Source: Alteromonadaceae bacterium
GTDB lineage: Bacteria > Pseudomonadota > Gammaproteobacteria > Enterobacterales > Alteromonadaceae
Reading direction: 5' to 3'
NCBI GenBank assembly: GCA_013216015.1
Contig: JABSOI010000012.1
Location: forward strand, 62,001-126,000
Length of the DNA: 64,000 bases
In this document: positions 8,409 to 17,300 of the stretch, one piece after another
How positions within the stretch are numbered: position 1 is the stretch's first letter
Layout: every line of letters begins with the position of its first letter
The notes under the pieces: generated by a model
The model's input: the letters and a program-made list of their open reading frames with translations, nothing else
The model's database searches: none
Told to the model about the DNA's origin: nothing
Made by a program: the position numbers and the translations under genes

Positions 8409-9065
8409 CTAAAGTAATAACCAGCCATAAATTAAGGTTATAACTAGTGTGTATAGTGCAAGAACGTAATACCAAAGGCTACCATTGAGTTTTGGTGTTG
8501 TTATGTGAGACACATTTAATGCCGCTAAAATCACGATGGTGATATAAAGTACGATAGTGAACGCCGAGGTAGTGAGAAAACTCTCTAACAGAAAAACAAA
8601 AACAAGAATAATGGCATTATTATCAAACGCAAGGCCTTGATATGTTGATTTGCCATTTAAACCAAAAACATTAAAATAACTTAATCGTAAAACGCCTGCA
8701 GCAACAATAAGAAAAGCACCGGGGAATAGCAATGGACTATAATCGCCATAGCTCAATAATATAACGGCGGGGCAGATGCCAAAGCTTACAATATCGATAA
8801 GTGAATCAACTTGTGCACCTATTTGACTTTGTATTGCCGTTCTGCCTTTCATTTTCCTAGCAATTTTCCCATCATTCCAATCAAAGAATACGGCCCAAAT
8901 TAGTCCTATCATCGCAGCAGGATATATACCGATCAATGCAAAGTACAAAGCCAATAATGCTGAAAACAGTCCGGCCAAAGAACAAATATTAGGTAAATCG
9001 CAGGCTAGAGATAATATCGAAGGAGGTGTTGTCGACGGATTGCTATCTGTTATTTCTGATTGCAT
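8409..9065 (-). CDS. CDP-alcohol phosphatidyltransferase family membrane enzyme
   Basis: This integral-membrane enzyme transfers a phospho-alcohol or diacylglycerol-phosphate group from a CDP-activated donor. It has 218 residues with about six hydrophobic segments. The CDP-AP motif is present from about residue 64: D-W-N-D-G-K-I-A-R, then G-A-Q-V-D-S-L-I-D. All four aspartates are in place, but 12 residues separate AR from G, where eight are usual. The DSLIDIVSFGICPA segment resembles phosphatidylserine synthase (PssA) type enzymes. With the cytidylyltransferase downstream it could make an ethanolamine-, choline- or glycerol-type lipid head group. It may instead be a PssA paralog; the acceptor is not readable from sequence. 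Confidence 0.75.
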   Translation of the reverse strand: MQSEITDSNPSTTPPSILSLACDLPNICSLAGLFSALLALYFALIGIYPAAMIGLIWAVFFDWNDGKIARKMKGRTAIQSQIGAQVDSLIDIVSFGICPAVILLSYGDYSPLLFPGAFLIVAAGVLRLSYFNVFGLNGKSTYQGLAFDNNAIILVFVFLLESFLTTSAFTIVLYITIVILAALNVSHITTPKLNGSLWYYVLALYTLVITLIYGWLLL

Positions 9066-9985
9066 GAATTACTCTCATTTTAATTAATTGTATTTTCGTG
9101 GGATTAATCTAAAGAGTGAACAACGTGAGGATATTGTTATCGGTATTAGCTCTTTTAATGCTGTCAATTTGTCTTAATGGGCAGGAATTTATAACATTAA
9201 GTAACTTTGTCTAAAAACATTTGTTATCAATAGATAATTTCACAAGAATATAACATGTATTACCTGAGCTATCTTAATTATTTTTATACCTGATAAGGTT
9301 AAAATTTATTTTTTATCCTATTTTGCCTGGTAACTCCGTAACTTCATGTTTATTCTTACGTTTATTTTTATGCTTATTTTTATTTTTATTTTGTCCATGG
9401 AATAGTTATACAAGTAACAATCAAACCGTTTGAAGTAAAGCTGAGATCAAAGTCTAGTAAAAGTTATAGAACAAATTCCTGATTGAAGTGGCATATGCAG
9501 GAAATTATTTGGCTAATATATTCGATGTTCAACAAGGTATGTTACTTGAAAGTCATTTAACTATCACAGCTAACGTCACGCATTGTACGTTTACCAGTAA
9601 TACCATTCGCATTAAATAAATGATCAATATTCAATGATTAGTGCATGGAAGCACGTAAGTAGGATAACGCAGGAGCAGTTATCGAGGATAAATTGTTAGT
9701 AGCACAGGTTTTTTGCTCCAGGCAAAACCTAAGTACCTACATCGACGTGCATGGATGCTCTAATGCAGCGAAGACATAGATGTCTAGGAGCTGCCATATC
9801 GGCAACGCAGCTAGTGGTGATGTAGACCATTTGAAGATGATCACCAATTTAGTGCGATTAATGGTATTAGGCGCGTTCATTCAAAGAACGTACACTAGAA
9901 CATGCAGAAACCATACTCTCCGTCAGGAACAGCGTGGAAAAATTAAGCAGATATTTTTGCATGTACATGTTTCCTTACTTGGTTG
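9066..9985. other. Long intergenic region with a coding remnant
   Basis: About 920 bp lacking a convincing gene. A stretch near 9345-9400 is low-complexity (TTTATTTTTAT-like). A plus-strand frame at 9470-9620 reads 49 residues to a stop but has no start, and looks like the end of a lost protein. The block 9640-9830 is more GC-rich and stop-ridden. The reading frame at 9780-10055 on the plus strand has no ribosome binding site and no family features. Confidence 0.5.
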
Positions 9986-10075
9986 TCATTTAGGCAACTT
10001 AGTGAAACCTTGTTGTGCTGTCAATTTCCCTTGTAGAATAACGGTTTCTACATAGAAGGTTAATGTCTTAGACAT
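9986..10075 (-). CDS. Possible 29-residue small ORF or tail fragment downstream of the papain-fold gene
   Basis: The frame begins with ATG directly after the TGA of the papain-fold gene (TGAATG) and encodes 29 residues. Its last 17 residues (LQGKLTAQQGFTKLPK and stop) match almost exactly the end of another frame at 10742-10861 on the same strand. It could be a translationally coupled small protein or the remaining 3' end of a larger duplicated gene. There is no ribosome binding site of its own. The function is unknown. Confidence 0.35.
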   Translation of the reverse strand: MSKTLTFYVETVILQGKLTAQQGFTKLPK

Positions 10076-10654
10076 TCAGACAAACGGGGATTCAATGTAA
10101 CTAACAAAACTAAGTTTTTTCGCATATCCAACTTTACTCATTAATGCTGAAAAGGCTTGCGGTTTAAAAACACCGTGTTGAATTGGTTCACCTAAGCTTT
10201 CGCATTTTAAAACAATCCAGGGATCAACAATCAAAACATCGCCAAGTGAAGAAATCTCGGCACCTATTTTTGATAATTGTTGGTTGGCATCGGCGATAAC
10301 AAACACATGCTTATCATTAGTATCCCCTCCCATCGACACAAGGCCAATGGCACAGTTAATCTTTTTTTGTAATAACAAGGTTGCCGCTAAGGATGCCTGT
10401 CCCATACATCGCGCCCCCCCATATTTCTTTACATTGTGCGCATAAGCATAAACCATGGCTACTTGCTTATTCTCAGCAAACGCTAGAGATTCATCCGCCA
10501 ATTTCCTGCTGTCATCTCGCATCTGATCAATATCAAATTTTAAATCTAAAAGTTCTTCATTGTCAATATCAGTTCTATCAACGTTGTCTGCTCCTCGTTT
10601 AACCGTTTTTTTAACATCAGAATAGGCATTCATACAGTCTTCAAATAATGGCAT
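10076..10654 (-). CDS. Predicted papain-fold (cysteine protease/transglutaminase-like) protein
   Basis: A 192-residue protein I do not recognise as a named gene. The first 60 residues are acidic and helical. A papain-like triad can then be proposed: Cys83 in GGARCMGQASLAATLLL at the start of a helix, His116 in DKHVFVIAD, and Asp144 in VLIVDPW. This Cys-helix, HxFVV and DPW order is shared by transglutaminase-like and YopT-like effector and toxin domains. There is no signal peptide or membrane segment. It stands alone between two fragments that share a tail sequence, in a low-density accessory stretch. It could be an effector, a toxin domain freed from a larger protein, or a housekeeping peptidase. 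Function is unproven. Confidence 0.6.
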   Translation of the reverse strand: MPLFEDCMNAYSDVKKTVKRGADNVDRTDIDNEELLDLKFDIDQMRDDSRKLADESLAFAENKQVAMVYAYAHNVKKYGGARCMGQASLAATLLLQKKINCAIGLVSMGGDTNDKHVFVIADANQQLSKIGAEISSLGDVLIVDPWIVLKCESLGEPIQHGVFKPQAFSALMSKVGYAKKLSFVSYIESPFV

Positions 10655-10741
10655 GGTGTATTTCCCTCACAGTATGCTGTTTTTCATAAATAATCAGTTC
10701 TAAACTTAAATTATTGTTATTCGCAAACTTGAATTTGTTCG

Positions 10742-11044
10742 TTATTTATACAGCTTGGTAAAGCCTTGTTGTACTGTCAACTTTCCTTGTAAAAAAGTAG
10801 CAATTCTCGGTGATTTAACATTTATCAACTTGTGCGACACGAAGTCGCTGGATGTGTTGTTCTACTTAACAAGGATGCACAAAGAACCATCTGTGCCATC
10901 AGGTGAATCTACGGGCATTAAAAAGAGTTGTTCTGACAACGTATCGAAGGTGATGTTGCCATCGGTTCTTCGGTTGGGTGGCACCGTTAATTGCGGGTGG
11001 GTGGCACCGTTAATTTTCACCGTTAATTTTCGGGTGGGTGGCAC
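10742..11044 (-). pseudogene. Degenerate reading frame sharing its tail with the 9986-10075 ORF
   Basis: A single minus-strand frame runs from about 11044 to a TAA at 10742, but a TAG at 10864-10862 breaks it. The part after the TAG ends in LQGKLTVQQGFTKLYK and stop, which matches the tail of the ORF at 9986-10075 at 15 of 17 positions. Its upstream part overlaps GGTGGCACCGTTAATT repeats. It looks like the decayed end of a gene related to whatever gave the other tail. No family was recognised. Confidence 0.4.
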
Positions 11045-11064
11045 CGTTAATTCTTCGTTAATTG
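10971..11064. repeat. GGTGGCACCGTTAATT tandem repeats
   Basis: Three full copies of GGGTGGCACCGTTAATT occur at about 10975, 10998 and 11035. A partial CACCGTTAATT sits between the second and third, and a trailing CGTTAATT ends the array. The spacers are short and similar. It could be an expanded REP-type or transposase-end sequence. The region 11065-11557 around it holds no supported gene. Confidence 0.8.
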
Positions 11065-11557
11065 GTCAGAATTTAATTAACATGATGAATTTCAATGTAG
11101 CACAGGCTATTCGACAGATTAGAAATTATATTCCATTTTCATATTCTCAACCTGCAAAGACTGTACATCCTGTACACCGTAGAGGTGCCAGTACAAGTCC
11201 ACCATCACTAAGGCGCCAAGAGGGGGGCTCTTGTTCTCCCGAAAATGGCTACGTTAATCTGGACGTTTTTTGGCAATAAATGAAAAGGCTAATATGAGTC
11301 GCTTCATTAAAAGCATTCAACAATGACTTGTTGATGCTATTGATTTTAGTGAAAGCAACACTAAAAAATGCCTCTGTTCATAAATTTAATCACATTAATG
11401 TTACAGCAATTAAATCTAGTTTTAATAGGTTGTAATAACATTATCTCTATTTTGTAACTACTATTATAAAGAAGTGAATTGAATTGAATTCCCAATTCGT
11501 TAAATTCAAAACACCTTTTTACTTTAAGTTACTAATAATTATTATGGAGATATAATT

Positions 11558-11917
11558 ATGTCATTCTATATGCTACAGCCTGTTGATCCGGAAAAAACAA
11601 CGGTTTTATTTTTACCCTAAGTTGAAACTCTACGTGGAGATGTAGGAATATTTTTAGTCCATGTCGAAGGAGAAGTACAAGACTATTCAATTGCCTTTAC
11701 CCTAGTAAAAGCAAAGTTCTTTGGAGGCCTAAAAATAGATTCAATGGGTTGGACCGGACCTCTGGGCTATGGAAAAAGATTATACGAAAGCAACGCAGCA
11801 ATCCATGGACATTTTGTACCCGACATTATAGTAGCGGGATCAAATGGTAGTTTTGAAATTCCGGTAGAAAAAATTCCTTTCGAAGAAGTAGATGAATATG
11901 TTAAATCTATTGCATAA
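11558..11917 (+). pseudogene. Gene of unknown function with an in-frame TAA at codon 21
   Basis: An ATG at 11558 with GGAG 8 nt upstream opens a 119-codon frame that is clean to a TAA at 11915, except for a TAA at 11618-11620 (codon 21). The peptide before the stop is MSFYMLQPVDPEKTTVLFLP. The part after it is 98 residues with a protein-like composition, including FFGGLKIDSMGWTGPLGYGK. The good ribosome binding site and the otherwise open frame argue for a recent nonsense mutation in a real gene. A sequencing error or a downstream restart are alternatives. No family was recognised. Confidence 0.55.
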
Positions 11918-12716
11918 CAAATGATATCCCCTTGAATTAATGAGTAATAGGTATATAAATCAGGGTGGTGGGAGTATGGTTTTATACGTATTGATTTTCT
12001 CCCTATCATTATATTTATTAGCTCTAACATTAGCAGATAGCTTTCTTAATAAATTTTAATATAATCATAAAGTTGTTCAGGTCTTGGCTTTTGATACTTG
12101 CCTCATAATTCTAGATAAAAGGCAAAACGCAAGACCTGCTAACCTTCAATTTTTACTAACCCTCAGCTTCTTATAAATACACAAAATCCGCGATAAAACT
12201 GGATTTTTCATTTTTGTCGCGGATTTTGTGTAGGTGATATTGTGTTTACAGGGACAAAAGATGAGTTGAAACAGCACTTATTCATGTTGGTGACGTTAAG
12301 TAATGCGTATTGCAAAGTGCAACATATAAATATATGTGAAAATATAATCGATCATATTTAAATAACGGTGATCTCAACTAAAGCCTCTTCTTGGAGCGAA
12401 AAGTTCACTGTATTTTAAACTTCGGCAAATAACTGCGCTTTTAGTTTTTTATTACTGTTATTGCCAACTAATTACGATACAAGTGTATAAACCAAAATTC
12501 GCACCAATTTCTTATTTCCTGAAGTAAAAGAAACCGCTTAAATATTTTTTCGGCATAATAAACCTCTTTTATAGTCCAATATAATCATACCTTTTATTAT
12601 TTCGCACTTAAAATTAAGCTGTAGAAAAGCAGTTTCTCCTTGATATATATTTATATTGAGTCGCTATATTAAGTAGCCCCATTAAAAACCTAACCAAATC
12701 AACCAAGGTAGATTTT
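11918..12716. other. Intergenic region with a long palindrome
   Basis: About 800 AT-rich bases with no supported gene on either strand. The one clear structure is the inverted repeat at 12178-12232. The last 100 bases should hold the promoter of the secreted-protein gene at 12717; no convincing -35/-10 pair was fixed. Confidence 0.5.
12178..12232. repeat. Perfect 16-bp inverted repeat
   Basis: TACACAAAATCCGCGA at 12178-12193 is the exact reverse complement of 12217-12232, with a 23-bp spacer. The spacer contains GGATTTTT, which could pair with AAAATCC of the left arm as an alternative hairpin. There is no T-run, so it is not a classical terminator. It may be a binding site, a mobile-element end or a structured RNA. 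Confidence 0.85.
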
Positions 12717-13367
12717 ATGAAAAAAGGTAAAAAGCAGTTAATTGGAAAATTCAGCATTATAGGAATTTTATTATTGTTTTCACTAAATTGGGGGAATAAT
12801 GCTATGGCTACCACTTATAGGGATAATACTTTAATCGTCAGTGGCCACTTCAGCGGATTTGAGTTACATCAAGTATCATACCAAACCACCGATTTTTCAG
12901 TGACTACAGGTCAAGATCCCGACAATAAAATTTATCATCAACTCATCAATGATTTTACATTGGATTCTATGAAAGCCCGGACGACCTTTAGCATTGGACG
13001 TAAAAATTCATCAGAGGTCGCCAATTGGTTCTCAAAAAGAGTTCCTAAAATAAGAACTACTATTAATGAATCTCCCCGTGAGTTAAATTTTGCATTTATT
13101 GGTACATTTACTCTGACTGTATCGCATGAAGATGAAGATTGGATCACAGATCGTACTTTCGTGTTTGAAGATATAGCCCTTGCCCAAGGAAGCAATTATT
13201 TTCGTAACAACTGGTGGTTTGGTGGAAAAAATTGTGTTTATTTGGGTTTAAATACTGAGAGTGCTATTTGTAAGGGGTACAGTGGTGCAATGCCTGTACT
13301 GGGTATATTTAAACTAATTAAAAATGTGGGGGACCATATAGAATTAAAAAGAATTATTATTATTTAA
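12717..13367 (+). CDS. Secreted protein of unknown function
   Basis: A 216-residue protein with a clear signal peptide (MKKGKKQLIGKFSIIG, a hydrophobic core, cleavage likely after AMA at residue 31). The mature part is rich in beta-strand patterning (alternating hydrophobics such as TLIVSGHFSGFELHQVSY and LNFAFIGTFTLTVS). It has two cysteines near the end (GKNCVYL and SAICKGY) that could form a disulfide. No known domain was recognised. The ATG at 12717 has AAGG 8 nt upstream. The gene stands alone in an accessory stretch, and its base composition is as AT-rich as its surroundings. A periplasmic or extracellular location is likely. Confidence 0.7.
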   Translation: MKKGKKQLIGKFSIIGILLLFSLNWGNNAMATTYRDNTLIVSGHFSGFELHQVSYQTTDFSVTTGQDPDNKIYHQLINDFTLDSMKARTTFSIGRKNSSEVANWFSKRVPKIRTTINESPRELNFAFIGTFTLTVSHEDEDWITDRTFVFEDIALAQGSNYFRNNWWFGGKNCVYLGLNTESAICKGYSGAMPVLGIFKLIKNVGDHIELKRIIII

Positions 13368-13504
13368 TTATTCTTGAATCAATAGGCAGTTTTTACTCAC
13401 CATCACCGTTACCGTCATCATCACCGTCAAGAATGGCAGGGCAAGGGGCTTATTTAAAATAGCCTCCACTCTTGGCTGATTTTTCTAGTTGCCAGGTTTA
13501 TACA

Positions 13505-13807
13505 TTATTGGGAATATGGTTTGCAAAACTCAATAATTAAGCTAGCAACACCAATCCCCCTAAAACCAGGCACAACAAAGAAACCCAAGTAACAGTCTGT
13601 CACTGAAGCAACGCCCATCAATTCCCCTGTAATTTTATTTACACATGGCAAAACATTAGAGTTGTCGTAATAAAATTTGTCGACATAATCATATGTGGGC
13701 GAGGAAGTCGATAACATATAATTATGCATTATTTCGAAGTGACTGAGCGCAGAAAGTAAAGCTTCACGATCGCTTTTTTGTATGTCTCGTATTATGAAAT
13801 TTTGCAT
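13505..13807 (-). CDS. Short GNAT-family acetyltransferase, probably truncated
   Basis: A 100-residue protein that begins like a GNAT N-acetyltransferase (MQNFIIRDIQKSDREALLSAL). It reaches the acetyl-CoA pyrophosphate-binding motif A as VPGFRGIGVASLIIEF near residue 80. It then stops within about 10 residues, where a complete GNAT domain would continue for another 40-60 residues with the final strands. The acyl-CoA site is therefore incomplete and the gene is probably a 3'-truncated remnant. The downstream DNA to 13390 has no in-phase continuation in this frame. No substrate can be named. Confidence 0.55.
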   Translation of the reverse strand: MQNFIIRDIQKSDREALLSALSHFEIMHNYMLSTSSPTYDYVDKFYYDNSNVLPCVNKITGELMGVASVTDCYLGFFVVPGFRGIGVASLIIEFCKPYSQ

Positions 13808-13932
13808 AGGAACATTTTTAATTGATTCTCGTAGATAAGTAATTGGTTGTGAATCAAAGAATCGTTATAACTGATTATTGATATTTTTATAATATCGAAT
13901 AATAATCAGAGAATAATAATGGTCAGGTTATA

Positions 13933-14136
13933 ATGGCACTTAGTTAAGGGTTATCCGTATATAAATCAATAAAATAGCGATACATGTGACTATGTACTGT
14001 ATTAGTATGATTGCTGTGATTTATGCTGTAGCCCTTTAAAATGAGCAAAAGCCTGATTTCTAAACTGAAGTTATATTATTTTAGGTGGTGAGTAAGATGA
14101 TGATTTATAGCTGGTTTCCACTTAACTAAGTGCCAT
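13933..14136. mobile_element. 204-bp MITE-like element with 16-bp terminal inverted repeats
   Basis: ATGGCACTTAGTTAAG at 13933-13948 is the perfect reverse complement of 14121-14136. The interior has no coding frame. Copies of TGGTCAGGTTA lie just outside both ends (13920-13930 and 14139-14149), two bases from each repeat. This is the form of a miniature inverted-repeat element derived from an insertion sequence. The direct repeats are offset from the ends, so they are not a simple target duplication. The rest of 13808-14390 shows nothing else. Confidence 0.7.
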
Positions 14137-14390
14137 TCTGGTCAGGTTAAAATTAGAAATTTAAACCAAATACATCTAATACAATAAAAATTATTTTAGC
14201 CCTAAAAGAAAACGCTCAACCACAGCACTACAACCCAAACACCCACAAATTAAAAACCAGAAGAGCAACATCAGAATTAGGCGAACATATCTCCATTTAA
14301 ACTGCCAACACAATTCAAATTAGTCCATATCTTCCAAAAATCAAATATAAATTATATATTTACCTACGATATGGACAAACAAGCATCCCC

Positions 14391-17300
14391 CTACAAAAAC
14401 TTCCCCTTCACTCCCTCAACCAACATATAATTAACTGGGATCAACAACAGCGTAATAAAAGTAGCAAACAAAATACCAAAACTTAACGAAACCGCCATTG
14501 GGATCAAAAACTGCGCCTGAGTAGACTTCTCAAACAACAACGGCATCAAGCCAATAAAAGTTGTTAAACTCGTCAGCATCACAGGCCTGAAACGTGCTGC
14601 ACCTGCAATAAGCACGGCATTCATCAGGTCATTACTTTGTTCGCGTTTTTTATTGATAAAATCTACCAAAACCAGAGAATCGTTTACCACAACCCCAACT
14701 AATGCCAGCATACCTAACAGGCTCATAATGGTGAGTTCTAAACCCATGATCCAATGGCCAACTACCGCGCCAATCATGCCAAAAGGGATCACGCTCATTA
14801 CAATTAGTGGTTGTAGATACGATTTAAATGGAATAGCCAAAAGCCCATAAATAATGAAGAAAACAAAAATCAGTGCCCATCCCAATGAACCAAAAGACTC
14901 CCGTTGCTCTTTTGCCTCTCCTTCCAGGGAATGATTTACGCCGGGATATTGGGTGATTAACTCATCTAAATAGCTTTTTAAATCAGCCTGTAAAATGGTC
15001 ATGTTGGTATTCGTTTTTTCAATATCTGCAGTAACATTTACGGTGCGGTAAAGATCAACCCGTCTTATAGCCGACGGACTTTGCCCGGCAATTAATTTAG
15101 CGACATGAGACAAAGGTACATTGCCGCCAGCTGGTGTTGTGATCAAAAGTTTTTCGAGGGTTGCAATTGAAGTACGTTCGTTTAATGGCAGACGAACCAT
15201 CACCCGTACATCGTCCCTACCACGTTGAATACGTTGCACTTGCGCACCAAAAAATGCATTTCGTACCTGACGGGAAATTTCTACCCGGGTTAACCCCAGC
15301 GCTTTACCTTGTTTGGTTAATTCAATTCTTAACTCTTCCTTGCCGTCAGAAAGACTATCAGCAATTTCAAATACAGTCGGATAAGTACTTAAATGTGCTT
15401 TAACTTTATTAGCGACTTCTTTTAATGTGTCTAGTGAATTTGCCGTTAATTGTACGTCAATAGGGTTAGATGATCGTCCTATCTCAGCCCTGAAAGTAAG
15501 ACTTTCAGCGCCGGGCACTACTCCAATCAGGTTACGCCATTCACGCACTAAATCACGGGAAGAAATGTCAGTGTCCCTGTTCTGAGGCGGAATTATTTCA
15601 AAACGCACACCGCCTGAATGAGACGCGCCACCACGACCGCCAGTGGTCGCTAAAATATTCAGAATGACACTCTGCCCGGTTTCTTCATCCCGGTATTTAT
15701 TTTGTAAGTCTTCAGCTTTGTCGGCCATATTAATGATAAATTTATTCGTCACTTCAAAAGGTGTGCCTACGGGTAAAGTTAAGTTCGCCCGAACGGTTTC
15801 ACTGGGAATACGCGGGAAAAAAATAAACTTAGTCCAGCCACTCATGATCAAAGCAACAATAATAATAAAAACCCCGGCAAAAGCCGTTAACGTCGCTAAT
15901 TTGTTACGTAAAGCCAGTTCAAGCAATGGCTGATAATAACGTAAAATGGCGTGTTCAAAACCATCGGCAAATTTTTGTTGAAATGCTTCAAATTTACTAG
16001 GCTCACTTCTTTCATGACGCAATTTAATATTTTTCAGATGTGACGGTAAAACAAATTTTGATTCGATCAACGAAAAGATCAATACGGGGATCACAACAAC
16101 TGGAATTTGGGCAAATAAAGCACCCCGAGCGCCTTCAATAAAAGCCAAAGGCAGAAAAGCCGCTACTGTGGTTAAAATACCAAAAGTTACTGGTGTAGCA
16201 ACTTCTTGAGTACCAATAATGGCCGCATGTTCACCAGACTCCGCCTTTCGTAAATGCGTATAAATATTTTCCCCGGTAACTATGGCGTCATCAACAACAA
16301 TACCCAGCACTAAAATAAAGGCAAACAAGCTCATTATATTTAGCGTGATACCAAAAAAAGGCATAACAATAAAAGCCCCCATAAAAGAAACGGGAATACC
16401 GATACAAACCCAAAAGGCAATCGACGGCCTTAAAAATAGCGTTAGTAATGCAAAAACTAAAATCCCCCCTTGCATGGCATTGGTGGTTAAGGTTGAAATA
16501 CGGGCTTTAACAATTTCTGAGTCGTCATCCCAAAAACTTAACTCATAACCATAAGGTAATGTTTCTTGACGTGATTCAATGTAGTGTTTTACTTTATCAG
16601 CTACAACTATTGCACTTTGCTGCCCAATTCGGTACACGTCAATAAATGCTGCTTTTTTGCCATTGAATCTTGTTCTTACCGGCGTTTCTTCAAAGTCATC
16701 TTTAATCAAAGCAATATCAATTAATGTTAATATTGAGCCGTCAGGGTTAGTTTTTATCGCTATTCTTGCAAAGTCATTTTTACGGTATGCTTGTCCTGTT
16801 GAGCGAATAAGAATATCGCCCCCCTGTGTTTTAATATTACCGGAGGAAACATCTGTACTGGAATTAGCGATGGCTCTGGAAACCTGATTAATGCTTAAGT
16901 CATACTGACGCAATTTGTCTTGAGATATTTCGATGGCAATTTCGTAATTCCTGACACCGCTAAGCTCCAGCTGAGTTACACCGGGAAGGCGTAATAAATC
17001 GTCACGCACTTGTTCAGCAAACTCTCTAATTTCTTTTTCACCATAAATACTGGCAACCGTTACAGCAATAACTTCTCGCTTTCTTTGTGCCAATACAACA
17101 ATTGGCTTTTCAGCATCTACCGGAAAGGTGTTAATTGCATCGACCCGGGCTTTAATATCAGACAGCATTTCTCTGGCGTCGTAATCCGAATCTATTTCAA
17201 AACTAACCAATGCCCGTCCTTCAGATGAAGTACTTGAAATACTTTCAATACCTTCTAAATCTTGAACCGCTTCTTCAATACGAATAGCGACTCCCTGCTC

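Noticed and set aside
9780-10055. A 91-residue plus-strand reading frame
   Set aside because: It is antisense to the small ORF at 9986-10075, lacks a ribosome binding site, and has a Cys/His/Arg-rich composition typical of noncoding frames.
10755-11279. A 174-residue plus-strand reading frame
   Set aside because: It runs antisense to the duplicated tail and through the GGTGGCACCGTTAATT repeats, has no ribosome binding site and no protein-like domain pattern.
13391-13445. A minus-strand frame reading APCPAILDGDDDGNGDGE, like a calcium-binding tail
   Set aside because: Only 18 codons between two stops, with no gene in front of it. It may be a relic of a secreted protein but cannot be supported.
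13918-14151. TGGTCAGGTTA copies as a target-site duplication of the MITE
   Set aside because: The copies are offset by two bases on each side in a way that does not give identical sequences directly abutting the inverted repeats.
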